From Limnephilus marmoratus (lineage: Eukaryota > Arthropoda > Insecta > Trichoptera > Limnephilidae): a stretch of DNA of 64,000 nt. Below are positions 12,633-23,487 of the stretch, piece by piece. The stretch covers positions 30,502,405-30,566,404 of the forward strand of contig OU862909.1 of assembly GCA_917880885.1 (NCBI GenBank), in the 5' to 3' direction. The notes beneath the pieces were generated by a model. The model did no database searches and was not told the origin of the DNA. It was given only the letters and a program-made list of their open reading frames with translations. The position numbers were made by a program, and so were the translations under genes. Numbering within the stretch: position 1 is the first letter of the stretch; each line of letters opens with the position of its first letter.

Positions 12633-13001
12633 GCATCTTTAGGGATGCTGTGTGAAGGGTCATTTTAGGAAAGGAAGGAGAGGAAGTTCTGGGAAGGAAA
12701 AAGGTATGAGGAGCGGAGAGGAATATGGGGGTCAGTGTGTCCAGGAGTGACGAACGATTCTATCCATCCCAGGAGAGGTCAAAGGGTCTCTCCTCACCAG
12801 TCTCTCCCGATCCAGTCTGCCACGTATTTGGTGGACAGACCCATCCGCTACCAAGATCCAAACACACCTTATCCAATGAACTTGGGCACCCCTGCTAAGT
12901 CACCAAACATAGCAAACCACTTGGGGTGACCTATGACAGAGGTGTTGGTTATCCAATAAATGGTTCCCGGTGCGGCAATACCTAAACTCGCCTCCCAAAT
13001 T
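12633..13001 (-). mobile_element. Family A copy
   Basis: From GGGATGCTGTGTGAAGGGTC to CGCCTCCCAAATT. The last hairpin and A-run are missing at the 12.6-kb side. Lies about 330 bp downstream of the probable terminal exon. Confidence 0.8.
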
Positions 13002-13333
13002 GAACTTTCTGTCTCCATTTTGTGTTTTAAAAATAATCTTCACAAAGTTAGGGATTCCGTTGCTGCGAACTTGCTGGAAAACAAATAAGCTCCACGCAGA
13101 CCAACAAAATGTTAAAACCAATGCTTCGTGCGATGTTTTGACTGTGAGATAATGTACTTTCTTTTTGATAAATGTTTTCCAAACCAATATTTTTTGTTCC
13201 ATTGTCATTTTTAAGACCCACTCACCTTGTCTAAGTATATTTGGTTGAAGGCTGTAATAATTGTAACAAATCACACCATTTTCCAATATACATAAATATA
13301 ATGTATTAAAAAGTAAAAACATCAAAATAGCTA

Positions 13334-13453
13334 CTAACTGGATGATGTACCGGTGGAGCTCGACGTCAGACTGGGCGGGCGGGCGGCGAGTGCTCTGGGC
13401 GGCGGACCCGGTGGCAAAAGCCCGCCCTGCCGACTGGCGGGTCGCAGGGATTC
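13334..13453 (-). CDS. Probable terminal coding exon of the same minus-strand gene (39 codons plus stop)
   Basis: A 120-bp GC- and CpG-rich patch stands out in AT-rich DNA and matches no repeat family in the window. On the minus strand it is preceded by CCTCTGGTTTCAG, a good splice acceptor, and begins GAATCCCTG. Read in phase 0, which is the phase left by the donor at 18440, it encodes 39 residues rich in Pro, Arg, Ala and Ser (starting ESLRPASRQGG, ending TGTSSS) and then has two consecutive TAG codons. Phase match, acceptor, composition and stop together support a terminal exon; the joined product would be 419 aa if no exon lies between. A consensus donor AAG|GTGAGT occurs about 110 bp beyond the stop (near 13222), so a 3'-UTR intron or an alternative exon end is possible. 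No canonical polyadenylation signal was found immediately downstream. Confidence 0.55.
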   Translation of the reverse strand, partial: ESLRPASRQGGLLPPGPPPRALAARPPSLTSSSTGTSSS

Positions 13454-13976
13454 CTGAAACCAGAGGGTCAAATCAGAACAACCACAAAATACAATAAGCT
13501 AGATCTGCGTTAAGGTTAAGAAACAGGATCACATTTATAAGCCATTTTCGAAATAGTTTACAAAAAGTACTAGCTCGATACAGTGCATGAAAATTATTAG
13601 AATTTTTTAGACTTAGCAATCGTTCTTAAATTATTTCATTCAATACGGAGGGGTTCTAGGTAATTAACGACGTTACAGACACATTTTTACAAATCAGTTC
13701 CAACTTCCAACTAATTAGAATCAGTGGGACTGTGGCCCAACCCTAATCGGTATGTTGTGAGGCTGAGGGAAGTAGACTGTGTGAGGAAACGAAGGAGAGC
13801 AAGATGCAGATGTTCCTGGCTATTCAGATCTGATTCCTAAACACTAGTAAATCTACTTCAAGAGTGGTGATCTTTCACCAGGATAATGTAGCTGCAACTC
13901 AACGTTGAGTTCGGAGAAGACGTTTAAAATGAATTATAGAACTGGTCACACAGAATTTTAACAATTAATCAAATAT

Positions 13977-14115
13977 CATAGCTTATTTTTAAGTTCTATG
14001 AAAGTTCCATTCAAATTCTAATATTATATCATTATGAGCCATTATTTATGCAACATTACTTCACAGAACGGACAAAATAACAGAACTTTAATAGAACTTT
14101 CAAATGATTTAAAAA
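13977..14115. repeat. Palindromic repeat related to 59155-59343
   Basis: AAGTTCTATGAAAGTTCC and AACAGAACTTTAATAGAACTT show the same GTTCTAT-type arms; diverged. Confidence 0.45.
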
Positions 14116-14239
14116 TTAACTTAGAAATTAGATGAATTATTCAAATTCTGTGAGACAAATGGCCCAAACCAATATATTATTGAAGAAAAAGATAATACTT
14201 ATAAATCTGAACGAAACATGAAACAAAACGGGACACAGA

Positions 14240-14332
14240 AAAAATAAACAGGACAGGAAATCACAACTAGGACTCAAACCTAGAACCTCTTGTCTTACCG
14301 TTAGGTATACAACCTCCGCCAATGGGACCTAT
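14240..14332 (-). repeat. tRNA-like SINE head, third type
   Basis: On the minus strand: CATTGGCGGAGGTTGTATAC as box A region and CTAGGTTTGAGTCCTAG as box B, followed by non-tRNA sequence. Does not fold as a complete tRNA. Confidence 0.45.
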
Positions 14333-14424
14333 TTTTTTTTCGGTCATTTTTGTCGATCTCATATTTTGTTATTATACGTTTCGTTCAGATTTTTTAATAC
14401 TATATCCTTCTATTGATTTATTAA

Positions 14425-14545
14425 TTTTTATGTGAATACCGCACAAGAGTCCCAACAGCTCCCGTTTGGAACTAGTGAGATCATAGCATCCCCAATTGGA
14501 GTAGTTATATCGTGAGGCTGAAGGACGTGGGAAAGGGAAGTAATT
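14425..14545 (-). mobile_element. SINE-1 fragment (3' part)
   Basis: ATACCGCACAAGAGTCCCAAC, CATCCCCAATTGGAGTA and GTGAGGCTGAAGG match the SINE-1 tail half; the head half is absent. Confidence 0.75.
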
Positions 14546-15099
14546 GATGGGCATAATCTTCATAAGATATAAAAAAAAATTTCCAATAAAAATTTAACAA
14601 ATATATTCTTTAAAACGTTGGTTTGGTTGATATTTTAAAGATATGTTTTAGGTACCTACTTAATTTTTCTGTAGCCTATTACCATTTTTTTAATAAATAC
14701 TAAGAAGTAGGGACAGTTCAGACATCATTTAAGAGGGAGGGTGAAAGCGTGACATAGAATAATGATGGGGGTGAGGGGGGTAAGAAATGGCCAAAATTTA
14801 CGTGATGTAATATAAGGGCGACCCCCTACCCTAGAGCCTGCATTGTTTGAAATTAAGGCTTTTGGGGACTTGTCGATAAAAAATATTGCTCGTTTAACTG
14901 TCACACATACAGTGACACGCATTGTGGCTATCTATCTTAAAAATGGAAAAATATTCCTAGTTGAACAGTAAAAGTTTGTTTCTTATATAAAAAATTCGTA
15001 ACTGCACCTTAAAATATAAAAAAATAACCAACATACATAAACTTACAAAAAATTATTCATCTCTATTCGGACCATTGCCTGTTGGGTAAATTTTGTAAT

Positions 15100-15500
15100 T
15101 GTTTTTTTTTGCCACAACGCTCCCATCTGGAGCCAGTGAGACCATGACATCCCCAATTGGGGTATGTTGTGAGGCTGAATATAGTGGGGAGGGGAAGGAT
15201 CCATATCTCTTCTCCATAGAAGAGTGAGGTGGGAAAGTACCTGGCTATTCAAATCTGGTCACCAAACACGGCTATGCATTTCAAGCAATGTTTCAATTCT
15301 GAACGGTGGTCTTACACCAGGGCGATACCAAGAGTATCTTTCACTCTGGAACGTGCCGCAAATATACTATATGTTATTTTTAAATGAAATGCCTACTCTT
15401 TATTATGAAATAATACAAATTAATCATATATAATTTATTTTCCCATGCGATTCGAGTCGATTGCGAGTCGAGCGCCTTACCACTCGACCACGGATGTATT
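15100..15500 (-). mobile_element. SINE-1, near full length
   Basis: Complete body on the minus strand with a tRNA-like head at 15450-15500 (ATCCGTGGTCGAGTGGTAAG on the minus strand); box B is eroded. Within the predicted intron. Confidence 0.8.
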
Positions 15501-16009
15501 AAACATTTCCCAGTTAATTGGGTGCTTCCGATTGATATCATGTCCGTATTATTCCGGTTGGTAAGGGTTTTGGCATAGATTATTGCACTGCAATTCCGTT
15601 CAATTTAGATTTTGATGAAGTAATCAAAATGAAGTAGGTACTCCTATTCTGTTTGGCCAACCAATATTATCAATGGTGCTGGAAGGTTTTCGGTTCGATG
15701 CATAGTAACTGTAGGTTTTGAGTATATTTTGGGCTCATTATGACCAAAACATTTGAATTTAAATTCAATAATAACTTTGGTAGTTTACTTATAACACTCT
15801 CCTTTGAGTATTGAGATTCCAATTTCCCACGCTTGAATTTAAAAATTATTGTAATATATTGAGGAATATAAACTGTATGATCATTGATCATGTCAAAAGT
15901 CAGAATAACAGTTAAAAATGCATGAATATGAATAAAGCAAGGAGCATGTACTGAGACAGATTGATGTGGTGTGATTAACAACAAGTTTTACAATATTTTT
16001 GCCAAAACA

Positions 16010-16790
16010 CTTCTGCCATAGGTCATCCCAAATGGTTCGCTATGTTTGGCGACTTAGGAGGGGTGTCCGGGATCATGGGGTGAGGTTTGTCCAGGTCTTG
16101 GCGTGTCGAGCTGTATTGGGAGAGACTGGTTGGAGGAGACCTATTCACTTCTCCAAACGGACTCTTTCGACCTATCGCCTTGCAACGCAGTTGGAGGAAT
16201 GGATTTATACGTCCGTCACTCCTGAGTACACAGACCTCCAGATTTCTACCCATTCCTCATACCTTTTCCCTACCCAGAACTTCCTCTCCTTGCTTTCCTT
16301 AAAAATACCCTCCACACAGCTTGCCCTAACATGATTGTTCGGGCAAATCTATACCTACTCCCATGTATCCCTCCCGTCTTACCTACCTATCCTGATATAT
16401 CCATCTTGCTATTGTCACCGGTTCAAGATTGATTCCTAACCGCGAAATCAGTGCAATTTCAACACCGCGCGGTACTGGCAGCCCAAATACTTTGGTCTCG
16501 TCGCTTTATAGTCGAAACCCGGATCCGCGCAAGATACGTGCTTTCAACCATGGAGTTTTCTTGAGTGCATGAGTGTGGGACCCCAGGACGTCACCAGCAA
16601 GGTAGGGTCATCTTGTTTTCGGTGGACATCCCATTTTTTCCCCTTCATCCCTTTCGTTCCAACAGTGGTAGGTAGAGATTCCGAACTCCGCGGAAGAAAA
16701 GATACAGCTTCCAACAGCTATCGAAACAATGATAAAGGGAAATTATTTTCCTCAGGGCCTCTTGTGTGGAGGTAATTTAAAAAAAATGGA
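16010..16790 (+). mobile_element. Family A copy interrupted by about 400 bp
   Basis: 16010-16330 matches A up to CCCTCCACACAGC; the 3' tail (AGGGAAATTATTTTCCTCAG to TTTAAAAAAAA) resumes at 16735. The intervening 404 bp is GC-richer and matches no other sequence seen in the window; the ATGACATAGG block is lost at the junction. Confidence 0.7.
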
Positions 16791-17786
16791 AAATTTTATT
16801 ATTATTCACTTATAGTGTAGGTAACTACCATATTTTAGTTTTTAAGATTATTTCTTGGGTACGCTTTTCTCAGAAGACATACATCAGATGGTTACAAATA
16901 TTTTCAATAATATGTGAATTACAGAAGCCAAAGCTTTTCTGCCTTCACGCAAAGGAAGCACCAAGATTCGTCAATTTGCTTTGACAAAACATCAATTTTC
17001 TTTGACACCTACACAACACGCTTTTATGTTGAATATATTGAATTTTTCTCTCACATTACACACACACAGTAACATTTTTAAAATATGATTTTTCTTATCC
17101 ATTTTTTCCTTATCATAATATCATTTTACGGAATTGAAACATGCTTGCTTTCAGAAACATAAAAATTACGCTGGTGAATTCTTATGTTTGCTTTTCTCTG
17201 CAATGTACTCTTTACTAATTAAATGCTATTTGAATTAACATGTTGGTAGTATTCTGGTAATAACTTACTAGGGGTTTGAGATTACCTACAGCAAATTAAT
17301 TACTTCATCGTACACAAAAATTATTTGTTTTAGCCTTTCATTTCAAACACGAAACTTTGCTAACATATATTTCCAAGGTGTACAGTATACCAGGAAAATA
17401 TCTGTAATAGACATAGATAGATTCATTTTAGGGCAAGATTTTGAAATAAAAGAGGTATTTAAATATTGATCAGATCACAAACCTCAAATCAACAGCTTCA
17501 AAAAACAGATAAACAAAAGGTTATTACCACGATTACGGAGAATTTCTGATATTCGAATGACTGCTCTAATCACTAAACTTTCATGACAACCTTCAGACCC
17601 ATCATCATGCTCTTCTTGTGCGTATGATAATTAAATGTGAAATCACTTCTTCTGTCAACCTCATTTTAATTTAATGAAAATAAAACTCTATTTAATCAAA
17701 GTAGGTAATCGACGTGTGTCAAAACCAATTGTTTTTTTTATCTAAATACTACGTATATGCTTTATTTTATTATACACATAATATTC

Positions 17787-18190
17787 CGACCGTAATAGCA
17801 CTAGCAATAGACTAGCACTCCGAAGGTCGCGGGATCGAATCCCGGCGTGGCAAATAAATTTTATTTGAATAATTTGTGTTATTTCACAATTTATTCATTT
17901 AAAATAATATATAGTATATTTGCGGCACGTTCCAGAGTGGAAGATACTTTCAGTATCGCCCTGGTGTAAGACCACCATTCAGAATTGAAACGTTGCTTGA
18001 AATGGCTTTAGGCGTGTTTGGTGACCAGATCTGAATAGCCAGGTACTTCCCCACCTTCCTCTTCCCTATCTCCTCCCCCACCCCACTACCTTCTGCCTCA
18101 CAACATACCCCAATTGGGGATGCCATAGTCCCACTGGTTCCAGACGGGAGCAGTTGGGACTCTGGTGCGGTATTCATGTAAAAAAAAATA
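17787..18190 (+). mobile_element. SINE-1, full length
   Basis: Head with degraded box A and clear box B (GGGATCGAATCCCGG), complete body and A-rich tail with AATAATAAT. It lies in the predicted intron, antisense to the minus-strand gene. Confidence 0.85.
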
Positions 18191-18439
18191 ATAATAATCA
18201 GATGAAGAGACCGTTGATTTTGGAACATATCGATTATTTTGATAAAATAGTGATGTAATCGGAGTGTTTCATTTTCATAAAAAAGGGATTATTCAAAATA
18301 TTTTAGTTTTGTTGGCTGGAGGCAGGTATCCAAGCAGAGCTTTTAAACCTAAATAGGAATGCTTCTTGAAAGTGCTTTTCTGATGCATGTCATTTGGTAA
18401 ATTTATAACATTAAGTAAAATAGTGTTTGTTGAACGTAC

Positions 18440-19579
18440 CTGATGATGACAGTATCCTCCAGGAAACCCGGCGTGATCACATCGTTCGCACTGGCAGCCA
18501 CTGACATTGTAAACCATCTCGAAGGTATCATCTTGTTCACAGCCATCAGGCACTATCACCCTCCGCCCTCCCAACCTCTCCCAACTCTTCCTGGGCCTCA
18601 TTTCCCCGTCTCCTCTCGATTCTGATCTCCTACCATCATCCCCAAAGTGCGGGGGCAGAGACCTGGCACAAGCCTTCCCGATTTCGTATTCATCCAGGAA
18701 ATAATCATCGCAAGAGCCTTCACATTTAGCATTAAACATCTGCTGCGACTCGAAGGTATCGCGATCGAAGCTTCCAGAAAACCCAGCGAACTTTCTGCAT
18801 TGTGGGGCGTGAACTCTCGGTTGATGAAATCCACCAGAGTAGATAGAGTGGGCACAACGGCTTGGTGAACACGCCTCCCTATTGATGTTTCTAAATTGGT
18901 AGTCCTCCCCGTCTAGCGAGCGCTCTTTACTCACTGGTAAAAAGTTTAGCTCGAACTTGTTATTCGCTCTCCTGTCCCATGTTCGCGCCGTCCGACCTTT
19001 GCGATCGTTCGACAGTTGAGACTTCGGCCTTTGTTTCCTGTCGAGGCTACGCTGGCTGTTTATTAATTCCTCGCTCGACCTGTTAATCACCGCGCGGGTG
19101 GATATGTTCTGATCGCTGAAGTAGAAGGGGTCATGCCTCTTTTCTCTAGGTAAAGTATTGCTGCTGTAGTAGTAGTTAGGATGAACGCAATTACAAACTA
19201 ATTCTGGTTGGTGGGGATAAGGGTTACCATAAGCTCTAGAGATGAGCTGTTCGTCTGAGTATTTAGGGGCATCGTATCTGAATGGGGGTTCTTCGAGTTC
19301 ACCGTTCCCGAATGAGCTGTCTAGGGTGCAGCTGTTTAAGAGATATTCCTCGCTGGTGTTCCGGCTGTGACCGTCGCTGAAGGTTCGGCGCAAGCGGCGC
19401 GGATGGCGGGGCTGATGGTGCGGGGGGTGGGGGTGCGGTCGTTGGTGCGGCGCGGGGAAGGGGGCCCGACTGCCCCCGGGAGAAGGCCCCCGCCCTCCTT
19501 CGTAGCCCCCTCCGAGAGAGACGGACACGAGTTCGGTGTCCACTTGGGTACATTTCGAAACACTTTTCTTGCCTGACAT
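18440..19579 (-). CDS. 5' coding exon of an unrecognised, basic, Ser-rich protein (380 codons)
   Basis: This is the longest credible coding exon in the window. It opens with ATG at 19579; an in-frame TAA lies eight codons upstream, so no longer 5' frame exists if the region is contiguous. The frame stays open for 380 codons and then meets CAG|GTACGT, a consensus splice donor, exactly on a codon boundary (phase 0). The open frame continues 48 codons into the intron but composition changes there to AT-rich, as expected for read-through. Visible parts: N-terminal KKSVSKCTQVDTE; Gly-rich residues 23-37; a Pro/His-rich stretch at about 43-60; RRLRRTFSDG at 61-70, a basophilic-kinase or 14-3-3-type site; three RSLD/RSSEEL-like Ser motifs (167-223); many Arg/Ser; a Cys/His-rich end (C347, C362, C364, C367, C377, HH378-379). 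No signal peptide or membrane segment is seen, so a cytoplasmic or nuclear protein is likely. I do not recognise the family. GC is far higher than its surroundings. Confidence 0.8.
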
Positions 19580-20159
19580 GAGACCAACTATTGTTTCAGT
19601 TTAGTTTTATTCATTTTATTAAAACAATTATGTCACAACACTTAACTTTTCAAAATCCACCTACAGAAAACACGCATTAGTAAATCTCTTTAAAATTAAA
19701 ACAATTTATTTTCTTTACGCGAATAACACCGCTCTCGCGATGTGTGAACAAGTTTTTAATCTCATTTTTACATGGAAAACCTTTTTTTAAATTTATTCCG
19801 TTAATGAAATTTCTTTACGACAAAATTAAGTAAAAAAATCATAAAATAATAAAAAGAATTTAACTAACTGGAGTGCAAAATTTGATAAGCCTACGGAAGA
19901 AAATTAAATTACAAGGTTCTCGCACATAAAACATAAAATAAAATAAAACTCAGGGTTATAAATCAACCTTTTCAGCGTAAATTCTTTTCGGGCCAATTCA
20001 ATTTACGACGAAAACCGGAAGATGTTTGATTTTTAAACTTTCTTTATCAAAATAGGAGATGATATTTTCTCTAAATTATAATGCAATAATAAAGGCGTGG
20101 AATTTTTGGTTTTTGATTCGATTTTTATTATTATTATTATTATGAAAACATGAGGTTTT
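19580..20159. other. Upstream region of the minus-strand gene
   Basis: AT-rich; probably 5' UTR and promoter or an intron. No convincing TATA or initiator could be placed. A (TTA)n run lies at 20128-20142. Confidence 0.4.
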
Positions 20160-20759
20160 AGGAATATTTCTACTTTAAAAATTTTGTATACATCCTTAGT
20201 ACGTAGTCAAGTCGAATATAGCTCCTCGATCTGGTCCCCCCATTTTAAATTACATTCAGATACAATCGAAAAAATTCAACACAAATTCCTAAGACATATA
20301 AATTTTAAACTCGGTATTCCCATTGAAAACATAAATTATAATTTCTTAATGAAAGAATTAAATATATTAAAACTCTCAGATCGAAGAATTATATCCGACC
20401 ACCATACTAGGCATGTGCCTAGTATGGTGGTCGAAAATTCCCCAATTTATGTAACAAATATTTCAAAGAATAAAGAAACTTAAAAAAAAAAAAAAAATTA
20501 TATTTATGTTCAAAATTGTAAATGGTAGAATAGCCAGTCCTGATTTAACTAAGCTCATCGAATTTCATATACCCACTAGAGCAACTCGCTCCAAAATCTT
20601 GTTTTATTGTAACAACAACAAGACTGAGTACACGAAACACTCGCTTTTACCTAGATTACATGAAGTTAGTAATAGATAGGCAGATGTGGCGGATTTATTT
20701 AACTGCACGGAAGCTAGGTACAAGAAGGCTATTCTGTCATATATTTTCAATCAATATTA
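20160..20759 (+). pseudogene. Non-LTR retrotransposon RT C-terminal fragment with internal insertion
   Basis: The plus frame from about 20184 reads LYTSLVRSQVEYSSSIWSPH, FKLHSDTIEKIQHKFLRHI and NFLMKELNILKLSDRRIISD, the thumb region of a LINE. After 20397 this is interrupted by a perfect hairpin and an A-run (20398-20495). LINE coding resumes at about 20500: LFKIVNGRIASPDLTKLIEF, RATRSKILFY, HSLLPRLHEV, then a stop codon and ADVADLFNCTEARYKKAILS to the end at 20759. This LINE family differs from those at 5 kb, 33 kb and 36 kb. Confidence 0.75.
20397..20434. repeat. Perfect hairpin, 18-bp arms, 2-nt loop
   Basis: CGACCACCATACTAGGCA is followed by TG and then its exact complement. It sits exactly where the LINE reading is interrupted and is followed by about 60 bases ending in an A-run. 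Confidence 0.9.
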
Positions 20760-21224
20760 ATTTTATTTATACTATAGTATTGAATGTAATTGTAGCTCTT
20801 TGTGTCATTTCTTAATCAAATGCCACAATTAATTTATAACTCTTTTTTTAATTATTTCTTAAGTACCTACAACAAATATTTTGTGGCATGTAATATGTAT
20901 TTATGATATATTTATACCGTTAATAATTAAATAAATCCCAATTATGGCATCACTGATAAAACTAAATTCGTGATTTTCTTTTTAAAATATTGTAATATAG
21001 GTAGGTACTTTATCGCAAGCCTAATTTCTTCACACAATCAGTTAAAAATTTGAAAATATTGATATAAATTCACTAATTTATTCAACAAGATTTACACGGA
21101 CGGGCACAAAACCGAAATTTGTATTTTTTATGATGATTTTTTCTTTCCCAACGGTGTGTATTTAATTTTTTTTAATTATGTTCCACATTGTCAAGTTTGA
21201 TGCATATCCCAATGTAATTAAGTA

Positions 21225-21230
21225 TTTATT
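21225..21230 (-). promoter_or_regulatory. Polyadenylation signal AATAAA after the split ORF
   Basis: AATAAA on the minus strand about 50 bases beyond the TGA at 21283. Its position fits a 3' end for the split exon, but the hexamer is frequent by chance in DNA this AT-rich. Confidence 0.3.
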
Positions 21231-21282
21231 TGGTAGTGGTACTGTCCGAAAAAGGCAGTTGTGAATGAAACCAGCTTTGAAC

Positions 21283-22681
21283 TCAAATAAAGTAGTCTAA
21301 ACCAAACATTTTGCAAGCTTTTTCATTTTCCGCCACAAAATTAACGATTTTCAGAGTAACAAATAAACTAGGGGGCCAAGTCTCTATCTTTTATTGTTTA
21401 CTAACAGCCTGTTACTTAACTTGGTGATTTGAGCAAAGTTGTCGCAAAAAGCTAACAGTGGTAGTCAGGAACTATTCTGATAACGATCTGTTTATTTTCG
21501 GCGTCGGCCAGTTACGAAACATGAAACTCTATGCAAAAATGTAAATTGTCTATGAATTTCTGACGCATTGCATCGCATCTTGCTTCAAATTCTACGACAC
21601 GCATTACGGATTTTGAAGTTTTAATAAGCAGTTTTAAGTTTACCTCTTCCATCTTCCTCACTACCTACAAGAAACAACTATTTACGTCGGGAAAAGTGAA
21701 ATTTGCATCAAAAATCTATTTTTATTAGAGTTTCCTCAAAAAAACGATCTCTTCACTGCATTTGACATTTGACGTTTTCAAAAGTTTCACTTTAATCTAA
21801 ATACGCACAAATAAATCAAACTAAGAACCTAAAACCTATTTTTGGATATAAATAGTGATTTCTTGTAGTAATTGTTGAAACGAAGTGTATTTTTCATAAA
21901 TGATTAATACACTTCGTTTATGTGCCTAAAAGTTTGGAGGTTAGGTAAATATTTCGTTGAGGTATCGTTTAATTCACAGTAAATTATATTACTTACCTTT
22001 TAAAGAACTAAATTCGAATTAATCAACTTTGAAAAGTATGCCTTTCGGCAATGCGACACTTCTAAATGTTCCCCTGTTACCAAACGGGAGGTCGATCGGC
22101 CCTTTTAGCTTGACGTGAAATTCAACGTTAGTAAACAGCAAAATGTATGACATTCCGTGGTATAGACTACAAAACTTAAGGAGAACTGTCAAAATACAGG
22201 GGCGTTAACAGGCGTCGCCCGTTAGCTAACCATTTTTTTTTAAAACTGTCAAGTAACCATAAATTCCGCATTACGAATTAATAGAGACTACAAAAAATAG
22301 CGTTAAGGTCAAAATACGTGTTTGTGACGTAATTAATGCGCTAACAGACGTTAATAAACATTAATAAAAGATAGAGACTTGGCCCCTAGGTTTATTAAAT
22401 TTCGCCATTACTTCAGAAAATTTGTCTTCGAAGTAAATATTTTCTGTTAAATTTTGTTTTTCAACTGTGATAAACACATAAGAGTTGCACATTCTACTGA
22501 AGATCTGAAGAAGAGGAGAAAGTTTTAGAAGTCCCAGGAGATTGTGGGGTTGTTCCTTAAAGCCAATTATAACTATCTTCTCTGACTCATTAATAGCTTC
22601 TGAGTCCAGACTCAAGACTTTCATCGATGGGCTACGGAGCACGAAACTATTGTTTATTTCGTCTTTTTTGGTATTTTGCAT
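21283..22681 (-). pseudogene. Possible coding exon split by a TA-flanked DNA element; family not recognised
   Basis: On the minus strand an ATG at 22681 opens 98 codons down to 22387, where a 1,016-bp inverted-repeat element begins. An in-frame TGA lies five codons before the ATG. Taking out the element and one copy of the flanking TA joins codon CCT-AGT with no shift, and the frame continues 28 more sense codons to TGA at 21283-21285; AATAAA follows about 50 bases later. The reconstructed length is about 126 residues. The sequence has coding-like composition with mixed charged residues and two helical, leucine-rich stretches (around LLGLLKLSPLLQIF and LFVTLKIVNFVAE) that look like alpha-solenoid helices, but I cannot name a family. 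With the element in place the frame ends a few codons inside it. A family A retroposon sits just upstream (22718-23108), so any 5' part of the gene is also disturbed. It could be a chance frame; the unbroken continuation across the insertion is the main argument against that. Confidence 0.45.
21371..22386. mobile_element. TA-flanked inverted-repeat DNA element, 1,016 bp, non-autonomous
   Basis: The ends are inverted copies: GGGGGCCAAGTCTCTATC on the left and its near-exact complement on the right, extending about 40 bp with small differences. Both sides are flanked by TA, the duplication typical of Tc1/mariner-type insertion. Inside there is no transposase frame. An internal hairpin has 13-bp arms (AACGAAGTGTATT and its complement, about 21881-21920). 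The element lies inside the minus-strand frame 21283-22681. Confidence 0.7.
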
Positions 22682-22717
22682 TATTAAACTCCCTCATATA
22701 TTTTCATTCAATTCGAA

Positions 22718-23108
22718 TTTTACATTAGCTCCACACAGAAGGCCCCGAGGGAAATAATTTTCCTCAGAGAAATAATTTCCCTCAGGGCCTATGTAATCTT
22801 AGGGGATGTTATGTGGCGGGTCTTTTTACGGAAAGGAGAGGAAATTCTAGGAAAGAAAAACGTACGAGGGGCGATGTTCCAAGAGAGTCCTGCTAGAAAG
22901 GTCAGAAGGCCTCCATCGACCAGTCTCTACCGATACGGCCTGTCATGCAATTGGTAGGAAGGCGCATCCGCCGCCAAGATCCGGACAAACCTCACCCCAT
23001 GAACTCGGGCACCTCTGCTAAGTAGGCACGTGGGGTGACCTGTGGCAGAGGTGTTGGTTTTCCAATAAATGGTTCCCGGGGCGGCGGTACCCGTACCCGC
23101 CCCCCAAA
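22718..23108 (-). mobile_element. Family A copy
   Basis: TTTACATTAGCTCCACACAG at the tail side, with the hairpin segment duplicated (two AAATAATTT-type blocks), to TACCCGCCCCCCAAAA. It lies 37 bp upstream of the ATG of the split ORF. Confidence 0.8.
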
Positions 23109-23487
23109 ATACATTAAATATACTCCATAATTTCGGTTGTCAGTGCATATTTGCGAGATTTGAAATTGTATTTCTGCGTAGAAATGAGTAAAATTAAGTT
23201 CATTGAACTTTTGAGTTTCAAAATTGGACCAAAATTTTACTAAACACCAAAATTATTTTATTCATTAATAATTATTTATTTTAAATGTTCATTTCGTTTG
23301 TTTAAATATATTACATATGAAATTTTCAAGTTTACTAACATTCAAAAGGTAAATTTCATCGTTTGAAAAGCAATGATCTTGCGGTAAAAATATATATTTA
23401 TTATAAATACTTACGGCTTTACAAATCCTGCAATTCTAGTATCCCGTGACGTTCCATGTTCTATATTAGTAATAAAATGATTTAATA

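Larger units (their letters stand above)
13454..18439 (-). other. Predicted intron (GT...AG) of the minus-strand gene
   Basis: Bounded by donor GTACGT at 18439 and acceptor TTTCAG at 13454. It holds SINE-1 copies (14427-14545, 15100-15500, 17787-18190), a split family A copy (16010-16790), a tRNA-like head (14240-14330) and a small palindromic element (13977-14115). Between these it is AT-rich with no frame I would call coding. An additional exon inside cannot be excluded. Confidence 0.5.

Noticed and set aside
15999..16334. 111-codon plus-strand ORF
   Set aside because: Lies within a family A retroposon copy; other A copies do not keep this frame.
18443..19576. Several ORFs on the opposite strand or other frames of the 380-codon exon
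   Set aside because: Shadows caused by high GC; the chosen frame has the ATG, the donor and the phase match.
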